A stretch of 64,000 bases of DNA from Neobacillus mesonae (lineage in GTDB: Bacteria; Bacillota; Bacilli; Paenibacillales; Paenibacillaceae). Location of the stretch: NCBI GenBank assembly GCA_023715865.1, contig JAMBOW010000001.1:1240001-1304000 (forward strand). The letters are read 5' to 3'. Of the stretch, positions 16,626-25,616 are shown one piece after another (the stretch's first letter is position 1; each line of letters opens with the position of its first letter). Position numbers and translations under genes: made by a program. The notes under the pieces were generated by a model, which saw only the letters and a list, made by a program, of their open reading frames with translations, did not search any database and was not told where the DNA came from.

Positions 16626-17534
16626 TCACTCTTGCTGGCTCCAGGCTTCGGCAAGCAGTTCTGAGTTTATTCCTACCGCAGCAAGTGAACCTGATGCAGC
16701 AGCTGTAATCACCTGATACATTTCTGAGGCTGCATCTCCGGCACTGTATATACCTGGAACACTCGACTTGCCAAATGTATCTACGACAATTGTACCGTCA
16801 TTTGTTGTTTCGCATCCTATACTTTGAAGAAGATCTGACCCAATTACAAGTGTAGGTGCAAAGAAAATCCCGCTGCATGGAATAGATGTCCCATCCTCCA
16901 ATTTAACCTGCTGTACCATCCCTTCTATCGATTCAATTTGAGAAATCGGTGAATCGTATACAGGTATGTGATGGTTATGCAGCTCTTCTCTATCCTCGCT
17001 GGTCATTTCATTGGGTCCATTTGTACAAATAGAGAAGTCTTTACTCCATCCGGACAAAGTTTTAGCCATGTGAAGCGCCTTAGCACCTTTTACAATAACA
17101 ACAAGCTTCTGATCTCTCAATTCCCAGCCGTCACAGTAAGGACACACAAAAGCACTTTTTCCATATACTTCTGACAATCCATTAATGGCTAAAGGCATAT
17201 CCCTTTTTCCAACAGCAAACAGCACCTTCTTACTCTGGTAGCTTTCGCCCTTTTCACTGGTTACGGTAAAATGTCCATCCGTTCCTTCAATTGATGAAGC
17301 TGTATCTACTGTAAAAGAAACAGTCGGGTATTCCTCAATTTGCTCCCTGGCAATAAGGCGAAATTCATGTGGAGTAATACCGTCTCTTGTAAGAAATCCA
17401 TGCGAATGGCGGGTAACCTTATTGCGTGGTGCTTCAGCATCAATGACCAAGACCTTCTTTCTTGCCCTGCCTAATACTAGAGCAGCATTAAGCCCTGCGG
17501 GACCCCCACCGATAATTACACAATCAAATGACAT
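16626..17534 (-). CDS. Thioredoxin-reductase-like FAD/NAD(P) oxidoreductase with CPYC centre
   Basis: A 302-residue two-domain flavoprotein. Seen: the FAD motif IIGGGPAGLNAALVLGRA at residues 7-24, the redox-active CPYCDG at residues 131-136 (canonical TrxB has CATC), and the C-terminal FAD contact GIYSAGDAA near residue 265. The NADPH domain motif is degenerate (VIVKGAKALHMAK instead of GGGNSA). These features resemble thioredoxin-reductase-like enzymes that do not reduce thioredoxin, such as dithiol oxidases, more than housekeeping TrxB. The operon partner is Rrf2. Paired inverted repeats of TATAGA upstream suggest regulation by it. Confidence 0.85.
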   Translation of the reverse strand: MSFDCVIIGGGPAGLNAALVLGRARKKVLVIDAEAPRNKVTRHSHGFLTRDGITPHEFRLIAREQIEEYPTVSFTVDTASSIEGTDGHFTVTSEKGESYQSKKVLFAVGKRDMPLAINGLSEVYGKSAFVCPYCDGWELRDQKLVVIVKGAKALHMAKTLSGWSKDFSICTNGPNEMTSEDREELHNHHIPVYDSPISQIESIEGMVQQVKLEDGTSIPCSGIFFAPTLVIGSDLLQSIGCETTNDGTIVVDTFGKSSVPGIYSAGDAASEMYQVITAAASGSLAAVGINSELLAEAWSQQE

Positions 17535-17565
17535 ACATGTTATCTCCTCTCAATTATAAGTATTA

Positions 17566-17663
17566 TATAGATATTAAAGACTTACTATATCTATAATTCA
17601 CACAAAAAATTTTATGACGCATCACAAAATGTATAAAGTATTATAGATATAATGAGTCTATAA
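17566..17663 (-). promoter_or_regulatory. Paired TATAGA inverted repeats upstream of the flavoprotein-rrf2 operon
   Basis: TATAGATA(17566-17573)/TATCTATA(17588-17595) and TTATAGA(17641-17647)/TCTATAA(17657-17663) share the same half-site. They are candidate Rrf2 operators; the assignment is inferred from position. Confidence 0.5.
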
Positions 17664-17745
17664 TAACCCTCATTATTCAAAAACACAAGACCCTATATTA
17701 AATTAATGTCATAATATTTTGCTTCAATGAAGCTAATCGTGTTAT

Positions 17746-17791
17746 AAAAAAGCGCCATCTCCTCATTTGTATAAGAGAAGATGACGCTTTT
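17746..17791 (-). terminator. Intrinsic terminator of the helveticin-like gene
   Basis: AAAAGCG-CATCT/AGATG-CGCTTTT stem with one internal mismatch and a U-run on the minus strand. Confidence 0.8.
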
Positions 17792-17801
17792 AAACACTCA
17801 T

Positions 17802-18794
17802 TTAGTTAAATACACTGTCAGGCACATAGTAAACCTTTTGCGTATTCTTCTTATTTACAGGGTCTGGAACAATTGTAAAATACACATTACCGTTCTTCGT
17901 CTGTACTCCCTCAATTTCATGCTTTCCTACATTCGTAATATTTACAAGCGTTTTGTAAGCTCCTGTGTTAGATATCAGCGCGATTTGTGGAGTATCTCCT
18001 TCCGCACCGCCAGATGTATAGATTTCGGTACTGCCGAGCATATCAGCCCCCTGAAAAGATCCGTTCGGTCTAATAATACCGCTTCCGGATTGAGTAAAGC
18101 TGGCAACGCTCGCACTCACTGCTGCAGCACTATCCATTCTAACCATCTCATTGCTGTCGAGCAGCTTGTTTAGCTTTGCAGTATCATAAATAGACCAAGT
18201 AACGGTGCCTTCGGCAGTTTGAACGCGGAAAAAGGTATGTGTGCTGTTACCTCCTCCATCCACTCGATAAGTTTCGCCCAGTCTGGAACCCGTTTTGTTT
18301 GCATAATTCATATACGTGAACCGATGCAGATCCGTATAATCAACGGTTGTACCTGGAGAATACTTCAGCCTTGCTACTTGCAGGGACCAATAGTACGTCG
18401 TAGAAGGGTCTGCTTTCGAACTGAAACAGAAATAATTTTCTCCATTGTACGTGTACATATCCAGTGTCTGGCAGTGACCCGTATTGGTGACAGTCATTTC
18501 ATCAACGTACGTAGCATCATTTCCATTAATGAGCAATCTTGAAAGATAGCATGTCCCTTTTGACCTCTGGGTTACGTACAGATACTTATCTGCAATGTAG
18601 GCTTTTTGTACAACTACGTTGTGATTCAGCCCTTTGAGATTGTAAGCGAGTTGTGCAGAAGCGTTAACCGTTTTTCCAGGAGATGCTGCAAGCACAGGTG
18701 ATACACACATTCCGAAAATAACCATGGTAAGCAAAACAGAGGTGAACCCTTTAAACTGCTTTTTCAAAAATGCCAGCGCTTTAATTTGAAACAT
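17802..18794 (-). CDS. Secreted helveticin J family protein (class III bacteriocin-like)
   Basis: A 330-residue exported protein. Seen: a basic N-terminus, a hydrophobic stretch (VLLTMVIFGMCVSPVLA) and likely signal peptidase I cleavage near AASPG at residue 37. The mature part carries helveticin-J-like features: VVVQKAYIADKYLYVTQR, TNTGHCQTLDMYTY and a repeated beta-strand pattern consistent with a propeller-like fold. Helveticin J of Lactobacillus is a heat-labile killing protein, but many relatives are uncharacterised. No immunity, transport or quorum gene sits beside it. GGAGGT lies 6-7 bases before the ATG. Recognition is from sequence pattern only. Confidence 0.75.
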   Translation of the reverse strand: MFQIKALAFLKKQFKGFTSVLLTMVIFGMCVSPVLAASPGKTVNASAQLAYNLKGLNHNVVVQKAYIADKYLYVTQRSKGTCYLSRLLINGNDATYVDEMTVTNTGHCQTLDMYTYNGENYFCFSSKADPSTTYYWSLQVARLKYSPGTTVDYTDLHRFTYMNYANKTGSRLGETYRVDGGGNSTHTFFRVQTAEGTVTWSIYDTAKLNKLLDSNEMVRMDSAAAVSASVASFTQSGSGIIRPNGSFQGADMLGSTEIYTSGGAEGDTPQIALISNTGAYKTLVNITNVGKHEIEGVQTKNGNVYFTIVPDPVNKKNTQKVYYVPDSVFN

Positions 18795-18984
18795 ACAGAT
18801 ACCTCCATTAAATTATTTATACTCGGCTTGCTCATGATACAATATCAAAGTAGCGTCATTAGAGCATTAATCCCTTGTCAAACTTTGTAAAAACCGCCTC
18901 ACAAATCCTAAATAACCCTCCTGCCGTATATCATAATAATTCAAATCTTATATCACCCCCCTATGTTAGTAATTTTGGTTACTA

Positions 18985-19362
18985 TTAGAGCTGTTCCATT
19001 ACAGCAAAATAATTGTCTTCATCATCCGCAAAATTAAATACTCTGCCGGAAGGCATGGTTACGATTTCTCCGACGGTTACATTGTTACTCAATAATTTGC
19101 TGTACAATTGGTCGAGGTCAGAGGTAAAGAACATCAAGGATGGAGTGCCTAGATTTACTCCTGGAGAAATCCTTGCAACCGTGTCTTTATCATGCAGAAT
19201 GATGCTTGTTTCAGATCCATGGGTTGGAGAAATTTCAATCCATCGCATTTGGCCATTATTCTCCTCTGAAATCACCTTAAACCCTACTTTCTCGGTCCAA
19301 AACGTTACTGCCTGATCTTGATTATTGACATAGAGCATAATTTGTCCGACCTTTTGAATCAT
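18985..19362 (-). CDS. VOC (glyoxalase/bleomycin resistance) family protein
   Basis: A 125-residue single-module VOC protein with the paired beta-alpha-beta-beta-beta pattern: GQIMLYVNNQDQAVTFWTEKVGF at the start, GTPSLMFFTSDLDQLYSKL in the second half and the closing NYFAVMEQL. Such proteins dimerise and use metal-coordinating residues for varied chemistry or drug binding. The substrate is not readable here. The ATG at 19362 has AAGGGAG 9 bases upstream; an earlier ATG at 19371 would abut that site. It lies just upstream of the PBP terminator on the same strand and is probably independent. Confidence 0.85.
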   Translation of the reverse strand: MIQKVGQIMLYVNNQDQAVTFWTEKVGFKVISEENNGQMRWIEISPTHGSETSIILHDKDTVARISPGVNLGTPSLMFFTSDLDQLYSKLLSNNVTVGEIVTMPSGRVFNFADDEDNYFAVMEQL

Positions 19363-19446
19363 TACATCCATCTCCCTTGCTAAAAATTGGGTATTCGGGG
19401 ATATTATTCGACTTCGTCAATCGAATACCTCTCCATATAAATAGAG

Positions 19447-19469
19447 AAAGACCCGCAGAGCGGGTCTTT
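19447..19469 (-). terminator. Hairpin after the PBP gene
   Basis: Perfect 10-bp GC-rich stem AAAGACCCGC/GCGGGTCTTT with a 3-base loop. The following U-run is weak. Confidence 0.65.
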
Positions 19470-19476
19470 GCTTGTA

Positions 19477-21492
19477 TTACTTATTATCATTGGCCTCTTT
19501 ATTGCCTTTTGGTGTACCATCAAGTCCGTAAACCTCGTCATAAGCATCAAAAATTTTACGTGCAACCGGCGCTGCGCTGCTCGAACCAAATCCGCCTTCA
19601 GGTATAACTACTGCAACGGCGAGTTTAGGATTTTCACGTGGGGCAAAGGCAATGAATACCCCGTTATCTACGGTTTTTTTATGTCCGTTATGCCATATAT
19701 CCTGCTGCGATGTCCCCGTTTTCCGTGCAAAATCATATGGAAACCCATTAAACGCTGAATTTACATTCGTATTCATACCGCGATGAACCGTATTCCAATA
19801 GGTATTGTCAAAATTGACTTCATTCAGCACCTTCGGTTCTATCTTCTCAACGACATTGCCTTCGGCATCGCGAATTTCTTTAATCAAGTGGGGCTCCATT
19901 CGTTTCCCTTTGGTAGCAAGCGTTACAGCATATTGAGCAAGCTGCATAGTCGTATATTTTCCCTGCTGTCCAAATGAGGCGAAAGCAAGTCTGGAAAGTG
20001 AGGTTTCATTTTTATTTTTGTATTCAAGCAAACCCTCAAATTCTTTAGGCAAATCAATTCCAGTTTCTGCCCCTAGTCCAAATTCCTTCATATGCTCATC
20101 CCACAGATCTATACCTTCATTGCCATATCGATTCCAGAGCTTCTCTCCGATCATATCTACCATAAATGCATTCGATGAATTTTGAATCGCCGTTGCTGCA
20201 GAAAGCGACCCATAAACATGATTCTGAGAGTTTCTTACACTGGAATCATCACGGCCAAAGTAGGCAATTCCTCGATCCTGATAAACGATGCCATTTGGAG
20301 AAAAGAAGCCTTCCTTCAAGCCAATCAGCACACTAAGCGGTTTTATCGTTGAACCTAGCAGAACTGTTGACTCAGGATGCGTTCCTGTATCGTCGGGAGG
20401 AAAAGACTCCACGGTTCCATTCCGGTAAATGTATTTGATCTTGTCATAATCCCAAGGAGCATTAGGATCATAATCCGGCATGCTGGCCATAGCGACAACG
20501 TTGCCTGTATCGACTTCCATAGCTACTGCGAAGCCGGTCTTGGCATCTTTGTGCAGTTTTCCGGATACAGGATTCTTATGAAGCCAATCCAACTGCTCCA
20601 CAATCGCTTCTTCAGTAGCGAGCTGAATATCCTTATGGATGGTGGATATCAGATTATGTCCTTTTACCGGAGGCTTAAGAACGGTTCCTTCTTCCGGTAA
20701 ATTGTATGGATTAATTGGAATTTCACTGTATCCTGCTTTTCCCCGAAGAGCATCCTGATACTGCCTTTCGAGTCCATCTACACCGACATACTCCATTTCG
20801 GAATATACCAATCCCGCATCCGTCTGAGTGCTGTTTGAGGTATGAATAGCTTCATATTCTGCCAAGGACTTGGACGTTTTAAATGTTTTCAAATAACCAA
20901 TGGCTTGCACCGCCACCGTATCCTCGTCGTATTTACGCACGCTTTCTTCAATAACACTGATGCCTGGATACTCCGTCTTATGCTGAAGAAAGTAAGCTAT
21001 CTCTTTTTGGGACAAATCGCTCTTAATTAATCTTGGCGTATACCCATGAGTTTGACGGTATCCAAGATCCAATGCATTAATGATATTCTGAACAGTCATG
21101 GGTTCTCTGTCCTGATCTCCATGCTTTTCAAACACTTTTGCGAGATCTTCAGCCAGTTCCTCTATTTCCGTCCGGTTTGGATTTTCTGATCCATTCGTAG
21201 TTTGGCTATAGTTCTTATAAAGCGTAATGTATAAAGATTGAATCGGCTCGGAATAGGCCAGCTTAGTCTTAGCAGTAGCGTCAAAAATGGTGCCTCGCAC
21301 AGGAAGTAAGGGAATGCTCTTCGTTACACTGTTGCTCTCCTGCTGGGCAAGCACAGGACCTTCGACAAACTGAAGCACCGCCAGCCGAATAATAATGATA
21401 GAAAATATAAGGAAAGCACTAAAAAAGAAAAAATTTAATCGAAAACTAAAGCGTCGCTTGTACGATATTTCCTCTTTGTCATGCTGCACCAT
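19477..21492 (-). CDS. Class B penicillin-binding protein (transpeptidase, PBP2/MrdA type)
   Basis: A 671-residue bitopic peptidoglycan transpeptidase. Seen: a cytoplasmic tail, one membrane anchor (residues 19-42), the PBP dimerisation domain (RGTIFD at 66-71; YVGVDGLERQYQDALRG at 235-251) and the penicillin-binding domain with all three active-site motifs: Ser381-Thr-Ile-Lys384, Ser439-Ser-Asn441 and Lys591-Thr-Gly-Thr. It cross-links peptidoglycan outside the membrane. The organisation is that of PBP2-type enzymes, which in Bacillus serve elongation or sporulation. No rodA/ftsW partner adjoins it. The SD AGAGGT precedes the ATG by 5-6 bases. Confidence 0.92.
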   Translation of the reverse strand: MVQHDKEEISYKRRFSFRLNFFFFSAFLIFSIIIIRLAVLQFVEGPVLAQQESNSVTKSIPLLPVRGTIFDATAKTKLAYSEPIQSLYITLYKNYSQTTNGSENPNRTEIEELAEDLAKVFEKHGDQDREPMTVQNIINALDLGYRQTHGYTPRLIKSDLSQKEIAYFLQHKTEYPGISVIEESVRKYDEDTVAVQAIGYLKTFKTSKSLAEYEAIHTSNSTQTDAGLVYSEMEYVGVDGLERQYQDALRGKAGYSEIPINPYNLPEEGTVLKPPVKGHNLISTIHKDIQLATEEAIVEQLDWLHKNPVSGKLHKDAKTGFAVAMEVDTGNVVAMASMPDYDPNAPWDYDKIKYIYRNGTVESFPPDDTGTHPESTVLLGSTIKPLSVLIGLKEGFFSPNGIVYQDRGIAYFGRDDSSVRNSQNHVYGSLSAATAIQNSSNAFMVDMIGEKLWNRYGNEGIDLWDEHMKEFGLGAETGIDLPKEFEGLLEYKNKNETSLSRLAFASFGQQGKYTTMQLAQYAVTLATKGKRMEPHLIKEIRDAEGNVVEKIEPKVLNEVNFDNTYWNTVHRGMNTNVNSAFNGFPYDFARKTGTSQQDIWHNGHKKTVDNGVFIAFAPRENPKLAVAVVIPEGGFGSSSAAPVARKIFDAYDEVYGLDGTPKGNKEANDNK

Positions 21493-21661
21493 AACATACC
21501 TCTCTTTGTTTATTTTTCCTTATATTTCATATTACCATAAAAGTATACAGTAAAACCTGTTCGAACTATTACATTTTTGAATGTATTTAAGTTTACATAA
21601 TATAATTATTGTTCCTTTTCTTAAATGATTATATTTTCTCATTCTATGGTTATCACATACA

Positions 21662-21705
21662 AAAAAAGAATGCGACCATGGAATTGTACACATGTCACAT
21701 TCTTT
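21662..21705 (-). terminator. Intrinsic terminator of the SGNH-GNAT-zinc ribbon operon
   Basis: A long stem (left arm 21665-21680, right arm 21691-21705) with one GU and one bulge in the minus-strand RNA, then U7. Confidence 0.8.
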
Positions 21706-21754
21706 ATCTGTTGAGCATATTTTATTAGCTCTAGTCTTTGAACTTTAAATGTCC

Positions 21755-22165
21755 TTAACAAAAACCGATTTCCAATCTTTGCGGCTTGAAATGTGTTCTC
21801 TCTCCGAATTTTTGAATATCAAAACTGACGACATAATACGTATATGCATATTTGTGCTTATCGTTTTTGTCTTCGAAGTTAAAAGTCAGCTCAAAATCAT
21901 GCCTTACGTTGCTGCTGCAGCAGCCGAAATCGAGCGTATAGACTTCCCAAGTACCTTCCTGCTTCAAAAAGCTTTCTAAAAACTCAATCGCTCTGTGGGT
22001 CACATCTTCCATTTCCGATATTACAAATTTGGCCAGTTCCAGATACTTTTCTTCTGGCTGATCACTGCTGCCTTTAACGAAAATATCGTATTCTCCAACA
22101 GCCTGCCAATATTCATTATTGTATTTCAAACTGGACCAGTCCATCTTTTTTAAAGAATGAACCAT
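21755..22165 (-). CDS. Conserved-looking hypothetical protein
   Basis: A soluble 136-residue protein that I do not recognise. Seen: an amphipathic N-terminal half (VHSLKKMDWSSLKY, ELAKFVISEMEDVTHRAIEF) and a beta-rich C-terminal half containing a Cys-Cys pair (LDFGCCSSNVRHDFELTFNF). No signal peptide or membrane segment. The ATG at 22165 is favoured by GAGG 8 bases upstream; an ATG at 22183 has only a weak site. It is the last gene of a four-gene cluster (SGNH hydrolase, GNAT acetyltransferase, zinc ribbon, this), less than 30 bases behind the zinc ribbon gene. Function unknown. Confidence 0.7.
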   Translation of the reverse strand: MVHSLKKMDWSSLKYNNEYWQAVGEYDIFVKGSSDQPEEKYLELAKFVISEMEDVTHRAIEFLESFLKQEGTWEVYTLDFGCCSSNVRHDFELTFNFEDKNDKHKYAYTYYVVSFDIQKFGERTHFKPQRLEIGFC

Positions 22166-22191
22166 GCTGCTTACCTCACTCATATCCGCTC

Positions 22192-22398
22192 TTACCCGCC
22201 GAAGAAGAAGTCCAATATATTGGAGGCTTTGGAAGCCTTCTTGTTATAAAACTCTGAATAACCGCAATTGTTGCAGTAAACGACAACAAATTGATTGTTT
22301 TGAATATCAAACATTTTGGACAATCCGGTACCTGTCATGGCTACTTCCTTCGTATCTGCATCAGTACTGCCGCATTTAATACAGCCTTTGTTACTCAT
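22192..22398 (-). CDS. Small zinc ribbon protein
   Basis: A 68-residue protein with two CxxC knuckles, CIKCG (residues 6-10) and CNNCG (42-46), forming a zinc ribbon, plus a hydrophobic C-terminal tail (ILDFFFGG). The sequence between the knuckles (EVAMTGTGLSKMFDIQNNQFVV, quoted in part) is typical of small nucleic-acid-binding-like zinc ribbons seen in many Firmicutes. It sits between GNAT and an unknown gene with gaps of about 20-30 bases, so they are likely cotranscribed. No partner or target can be inferred. Confidence 0.8.
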   Translation of the reverse strand: MSNKGCIKCGSTDADTKEVAMTGTGLSKMFDIQNNQFVVVYCNNCGYSEFYNKKASKASNILDFFFGG

Positions 22399-22420
22399 TT
22401 ATAATGCCCTCCTCGTTATC

Positions 22421-22891
22421 TTATAAATCCTTAATATACCAAGCGTCGCAGGCAAAATGCTCTGTTTCAATAAGCGGTTTTGTTAATGAAAGAAAACCGT
22501 TCTTCTGGTAAAATTTATTGGCAGCGGTCATATTATTAAACGTCTCGAGATAGCACTTCGTATAATGCAATTTGGCAAAATCCAATGCTGCATCAAGCAA
22601 TTCTTTCGCCGCTCCAGTACCGCGTGACTCTTGAAAAGCGTACATTTTTTGCAGCTCACACACCTCCGGAAAGCCCTCAATCGGCCCAATACCGCAGCCT
22701 GCAACGATTCTTCCCTTACCCTCAACAACCCAATACTTGGAGCCTTCGGATTGATAGAGATTATAGAAATCTCCAAGATTCGGATCTGTCCATGCTGTTC
22801 CTGGCTTGTTGGCCCCAAATTCAATTAAACAGGTTCTAATAAGATCCTCTACTTGCTTATTATCTTTTTCCTCAATCTCTCTTAGCTGCAT
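22421..22891 (-). CDS. GNAT family N-acetyltransferase
   Basis: A 156-residue acetyl-CoA-dependent acetyltransferase. Seen: the N-terminal strand MQLREIEEKD, the core IVAGCGIGPIEGFPEVCELQKMYAF, and the acetyl-CoA pyrophosphate loop in QESRGTGAAKELLDAAL (variant of Q/RxxGxG/A). The C-terminal ANKFYQKNGFLSL is the usual terminal GNAT motif. The acceptor is unknown. It follows the SGNH hydrolase gene by about 36 bases and precedes the zinc ribbon gene by about 22, consistent with an operon. Confidence 0.88.
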   Translation of the reverse strand: MQLREIEEKDNKQVEDLIRTCLIEFGANKPGTAWTDPNLGDFYNLYQSEGSKYWVVEGKGRIVAGCGIGPIEGFPEVCELQKMYAFQESRGTGAAKELLDAALDFAKLHYTKCYLETFNNMTAANKFYQKNGFLSLTKPLIETEHFACDAWYIKDL

Positions 22892-22927
22892 GTAGTAACT
22901 CTCCTATTAGTTTTGTTAATTTAAGCA

Positions 22928-23584
22928 CTATTGAATCGCAAACCTGCTTTGCTGAACCACTTTCAACCACTCGTTAGCAATAAGCTGATGACCTGCAGTT
23001 GTGGGGTGAATTCCATCCCATACCCAATACTCCGTATTTACACTTTGTACCGCTTGATCGAATGTTTTCTGTAAAGGTACGAACAGTGTGTCGAAATCAT
23101 CGGACAGCTTCCGAACGATCGTACCATACTCATCTATTTTATCACGCCACATATTCCATTTTTCTTCTGTTGATGATGTACGCAGTACAAATGGCTCACA
23201 AAGCACAAGCCCTGCATCAGGAAGAACCTCACGTGTCTCGTTCAACAGCTGGCGATAAATTCGTTCGAATCGGTCTATCGCACCGCGAGGGCTGCCTGAT
23301 ATAATGCTCCCTGCATCGTTTACACCAACGAGAATGCTAATGAGGTCAGGCTTTATGCTAAAGGTATCTTCATTCCATCTCGCGTAAAGATCGGCAACAC
23401 GGTTGCCGCTGACTCCTCTATTCATAAATAGCGGCTGACGATGTGCAAACTGTGCTCCAAGCTGTGCTGCAACAAGGTACACATATCCGTGTCCCAAAAT
23501 ATGATTTGGATCCATATTTCTTCCCCAGTTACCGTCAGTTATCGAATCGCCTTGAAACAAAATTGTTCTTTTTTTATTCTCCAT
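22928..23584 (-). CDS. SGNH/GDSL family hydrolase
   Basis: A 218-residue cytoplasmic esterase-like enzyme. Seen: block I QGDSIT (nucleophile Ser in GDS, residues 12-16), block II glycine in RGVSGNRV, block III GVNDAG with the oxyanion Asn, and block V DGIHPTTAGH with the catalytic Asp/His. These are the complete SGNH signatures, and the size is typical of bacterial lysophospholipase-like or carbohydrate-esterase members. It heads a four-gene cluster. Two TGTACA palindromes 13 bases apart lie at 23641-23659, in its likely promoter. The true substrate is unknown. Confidence 0.9.
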   Translation of the reverse strand: MENKKRTILFQGDSITDGNWGRNMDPNHILGHGYVYLVAAQLGAQFAHRQPLFMNRGVSGNRVADLYARWNEDTFSIKPDLISILVGVNDAGSIISGSPRGAIDRFERIYRQLLNETREVLPDAGLVLCEPFVLRTSSTEEKWNMWRDKIDEYGTIVRKLSDDFDTLFVPLQKTFDQAVQSVNTEYWVWDGIHPTTAGHQLIANEWLKVVQQSRFAIQ

Positions 23585-23680
23585 TTGTTCTCTTCAGCTC
23601 CATCCATGAGGTATGATCCCTAAACAAAAGACTATTATATTGTACATAAACTCTGTACATCCTGCCTAGACGGTATAATC

Positions 23681-23724
23681 AAAAAAAGACTGCCATTCCG
23701 CCAGTTTTACTGACAGATTGACAG
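23681..23724 (-). terminator. Intrinsic terminator of the catalase gene
   Basis: A 16-base stem (23690-23705/23709-23724) that pairs at 15 positions only in minus-strand RNA, where several pairs are GU. It is followed by a U7 run. The GU asymmetry fixes its direction. Confidence 0.85.
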
Positions 23725-23746
23725 CCTAATCTCATTATTACTTATA

Positions 23747-25396
23747 TTAATAAGGTTCTGCTTCGTGACTTTTCTTGACTGCATCTTCAGTTGCCTCGTT
23801 CGCAGCAAGTGAACCTTGACCATATTTGGATTTGCCCGCTTCGCGGCCTGGAAGCTTGTTCTCCATCTCCAATTCTCTCAATTCTTTCACTTTCATATCA
23901 ATGCCTTCCTTCACACGCCGGCCGTAATCTTCATCTGCTTGTGTGAAGTGCTCTATCATTGCTGTTTGAATTTTTGTGTCACAGACCGCAAGTGCCTCAG
24001 ATAAATTCTTGATCAATTCATCTCGTTCCCAATCTTCAAAACTGCGGTATGTTTCACCAGCTTGTCCATAGTTGTTTGGACGATCAATTGGTTCACTCAT
24101 TGCAGCCGCATTGTAGGTCGGACGATGCTGAGGGCGCCCCTCCTTGCTCGCCTCCTCATACCCGCCAATCATGGACGGCTCATAGTTAATATGAGGATTA
24201 TCTCCAGATTCCCTCGGATCACGAATATCCATTTGACCACGGTGCTGGTTTGTACGAACGGCTGTTTTTGGCGCGTTAACAGGCAGTTTAAGATAGTTAG
24301 AACCTACCCGATATCGCTGGGTATCAGAGTAGGAGAAGGTGCGGCCCTGCAGCATTTTATCATCTGAGAAATCCATACCGTCAACAAGCACGCCCGTACC
24401 GAAGGCAGCCTGTTCGATTTCTGCGTGAAAATCGACCGGATTGCGATCCAAGACCATACGGCCTACGGGCAGCCAAGGAAATTGGTCCTCCGGCCAAAGC
24501 TTTGTATCATCAAGCGGATCAAAATCCAGCTCTGGATGGTAATCATCCTCCATAATTTGAACAAACAGCTCCCATTCCGGATAATCGCCGCGCTCAATCG
24601 CTTCGTATAAATCCTGCGTAGCATGACCCACATTTTTCGCTTGAACCGTATCTGCTTCTTCTTGAGTTAAATTACGGATACCCTGTTTTGGTTCCCAGTG
24701 ATATTTAACGAGTACAGCCTCGCCCTTGTCATTAACCCATTTATACGTATTTACACCAGAGCCCTGCATATGACGGTATGTAGCCGGAATTCCCCAAGGA
24801 GAGAACAAGAATGTAATCATATGAGTGGCCTCAGGTGAACGAGATACAAAGTCAAACATCCGCTGAGGGTGTGAGACATTAGAAGCTGGGTCCGCTTTGA
24901 ACGCATGAATCATATCCGGGAATTTCATGGCATCACGGATAAAGAATATTTTCAGATTGTTCCCAACCAGATCCCAGTTACCGTCTTCTGTATACATTTT
25001 AACTGCAAAGCCGCGCGGGTCTCTCGCGGTTTCTGGAGAGTCCTTCGCTCCGGCCACTGTAGAGAAACGAACCATCAGCGGTGTTCTCTTGCCTGCACCT
25101 GAAAAGACTTTTGCGCGGGTATATTTCTCAACAGGCTCATCTCCAACTTTTCCATAGGTTTCAAAATAACCAAATGCCCCAGACCCTCTTGCATGAACTA
25201 CCCGTTCCGGCACTTCTTCCCGATCAAAGTGGGAAATCTTCTCAATGAAATGGTAATTCTCAAGTGTCGCTGGACCGCGATTACCGATGGTACGGATGTT
25301 TTGGTTATCCGTCACAGGATGACCTTGTCTAGTCGTCAGTGTTTCACGTGGTTTGTCTTGATCGTTGTCCTTGTTCATATCTTTGTTATCTGCCAA
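23747..25396 (-). CDS. Monofunctional heme catalase (KatX/KatE type)
   Basis: A 549-residue catalase that disproportionates hydrogen peroxide. Seen: catalytic His68 in [10 protein letters not shown], the distal Asn in LVGNN (146/147), and the proximal heme-ligand Tyr356 in [12 protein letters not shown]. Length and wording ([30 protein letters not shown]) fit the Bacillus KatX/KatE group rather than the shorter KatA; KatX is a spore catalase. The start is TTG, with AGGAGG 8 bases upstream. I found no PerR box in the upstream gap. The C-terminus is extended, charged and alanine-rich. Monocistronic, with terminators on both sides. Confidence 0.93.
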   Translation of the reverse strand: MADNKDMNKDNDQDKPRETLTTRQGHPVTDNQNIRTIGNRGPATLENYHFIEKISHFDREEVPERVVHARGSGAFGYFETYGKVGDEPVEKYTRAKVFSGAGKRTPLMVRFSTVAGAKDSPETARDPRGFAVKMYTEDGNWDLVGNNLKIFFIRDAMKFPDMIHAFKADPASNVSHPQRMFDFVSRSPEATHMITFLFSPWGIPATYRHMQGSGVNTYKWVNDKGEAVLVKYHWEPKQGIRNLTQEEADTVQAKNVGHATQDLYEAIERGDYPEWELFVQIMEDDYHPELDFDPLDDTKLWPEDQFPWLPVGRMVLDRNPVDFHAEIEQAAFGTGVLVDGMDFSDDKMLQGRTFSYSDTQRYRVGSNYLKLPVNAPKTAVRTNQHRGQMDIRDPRESGDNPHINYEPSMIGGYEEASKEGRPQHRPTYNAAAMSEPIDRPNNYGQAGETYRSFEDWERDELIKNLSEALAVCDTKIQTAMIEHFTQADEDYGRRVKEGIDMKVKELRELEMENKLPGREAGKSKYGQGSLAANEATEDAVKKSHEAEPY

Positions 25397-25540
25397 AATG
25401 AAAACCTCCTAAATAAGTAAATTCAGTAGGTGTGTCTCAAAACAGAACATTTCCACCATAACAAAGTGAGCTTATGTTTTAATCGATTAAATAGATTTAT
25501 TGCATCAATATAAATTAAACAGAGTGAGCTGGCTTTAACC

Positions 25541-25565
25541 AAAAAAAGCCGCATTTCGGCGACTT
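25541..25565 (-). terminator. Intrinsic terminator of the MFS gene
   Basis: The minus-strand RNA stem AAGUCGC/GCGGCUU has one GU pair, then a U7 run. Confidence 0.75.
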
Positions 25566-25616
25566 TTTTGTTACTGCTTGTAAAATGCTTGGGACAATGC
25601 ATTGTGCATACACTTA

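Noticed and set aside
25397..25616. PerR box upstream of catalase
   Set aside because: No TTATAATNATTATAA-like sequence found. The gene also looks KatX/KatE-like, which need not be PerR-controlled.
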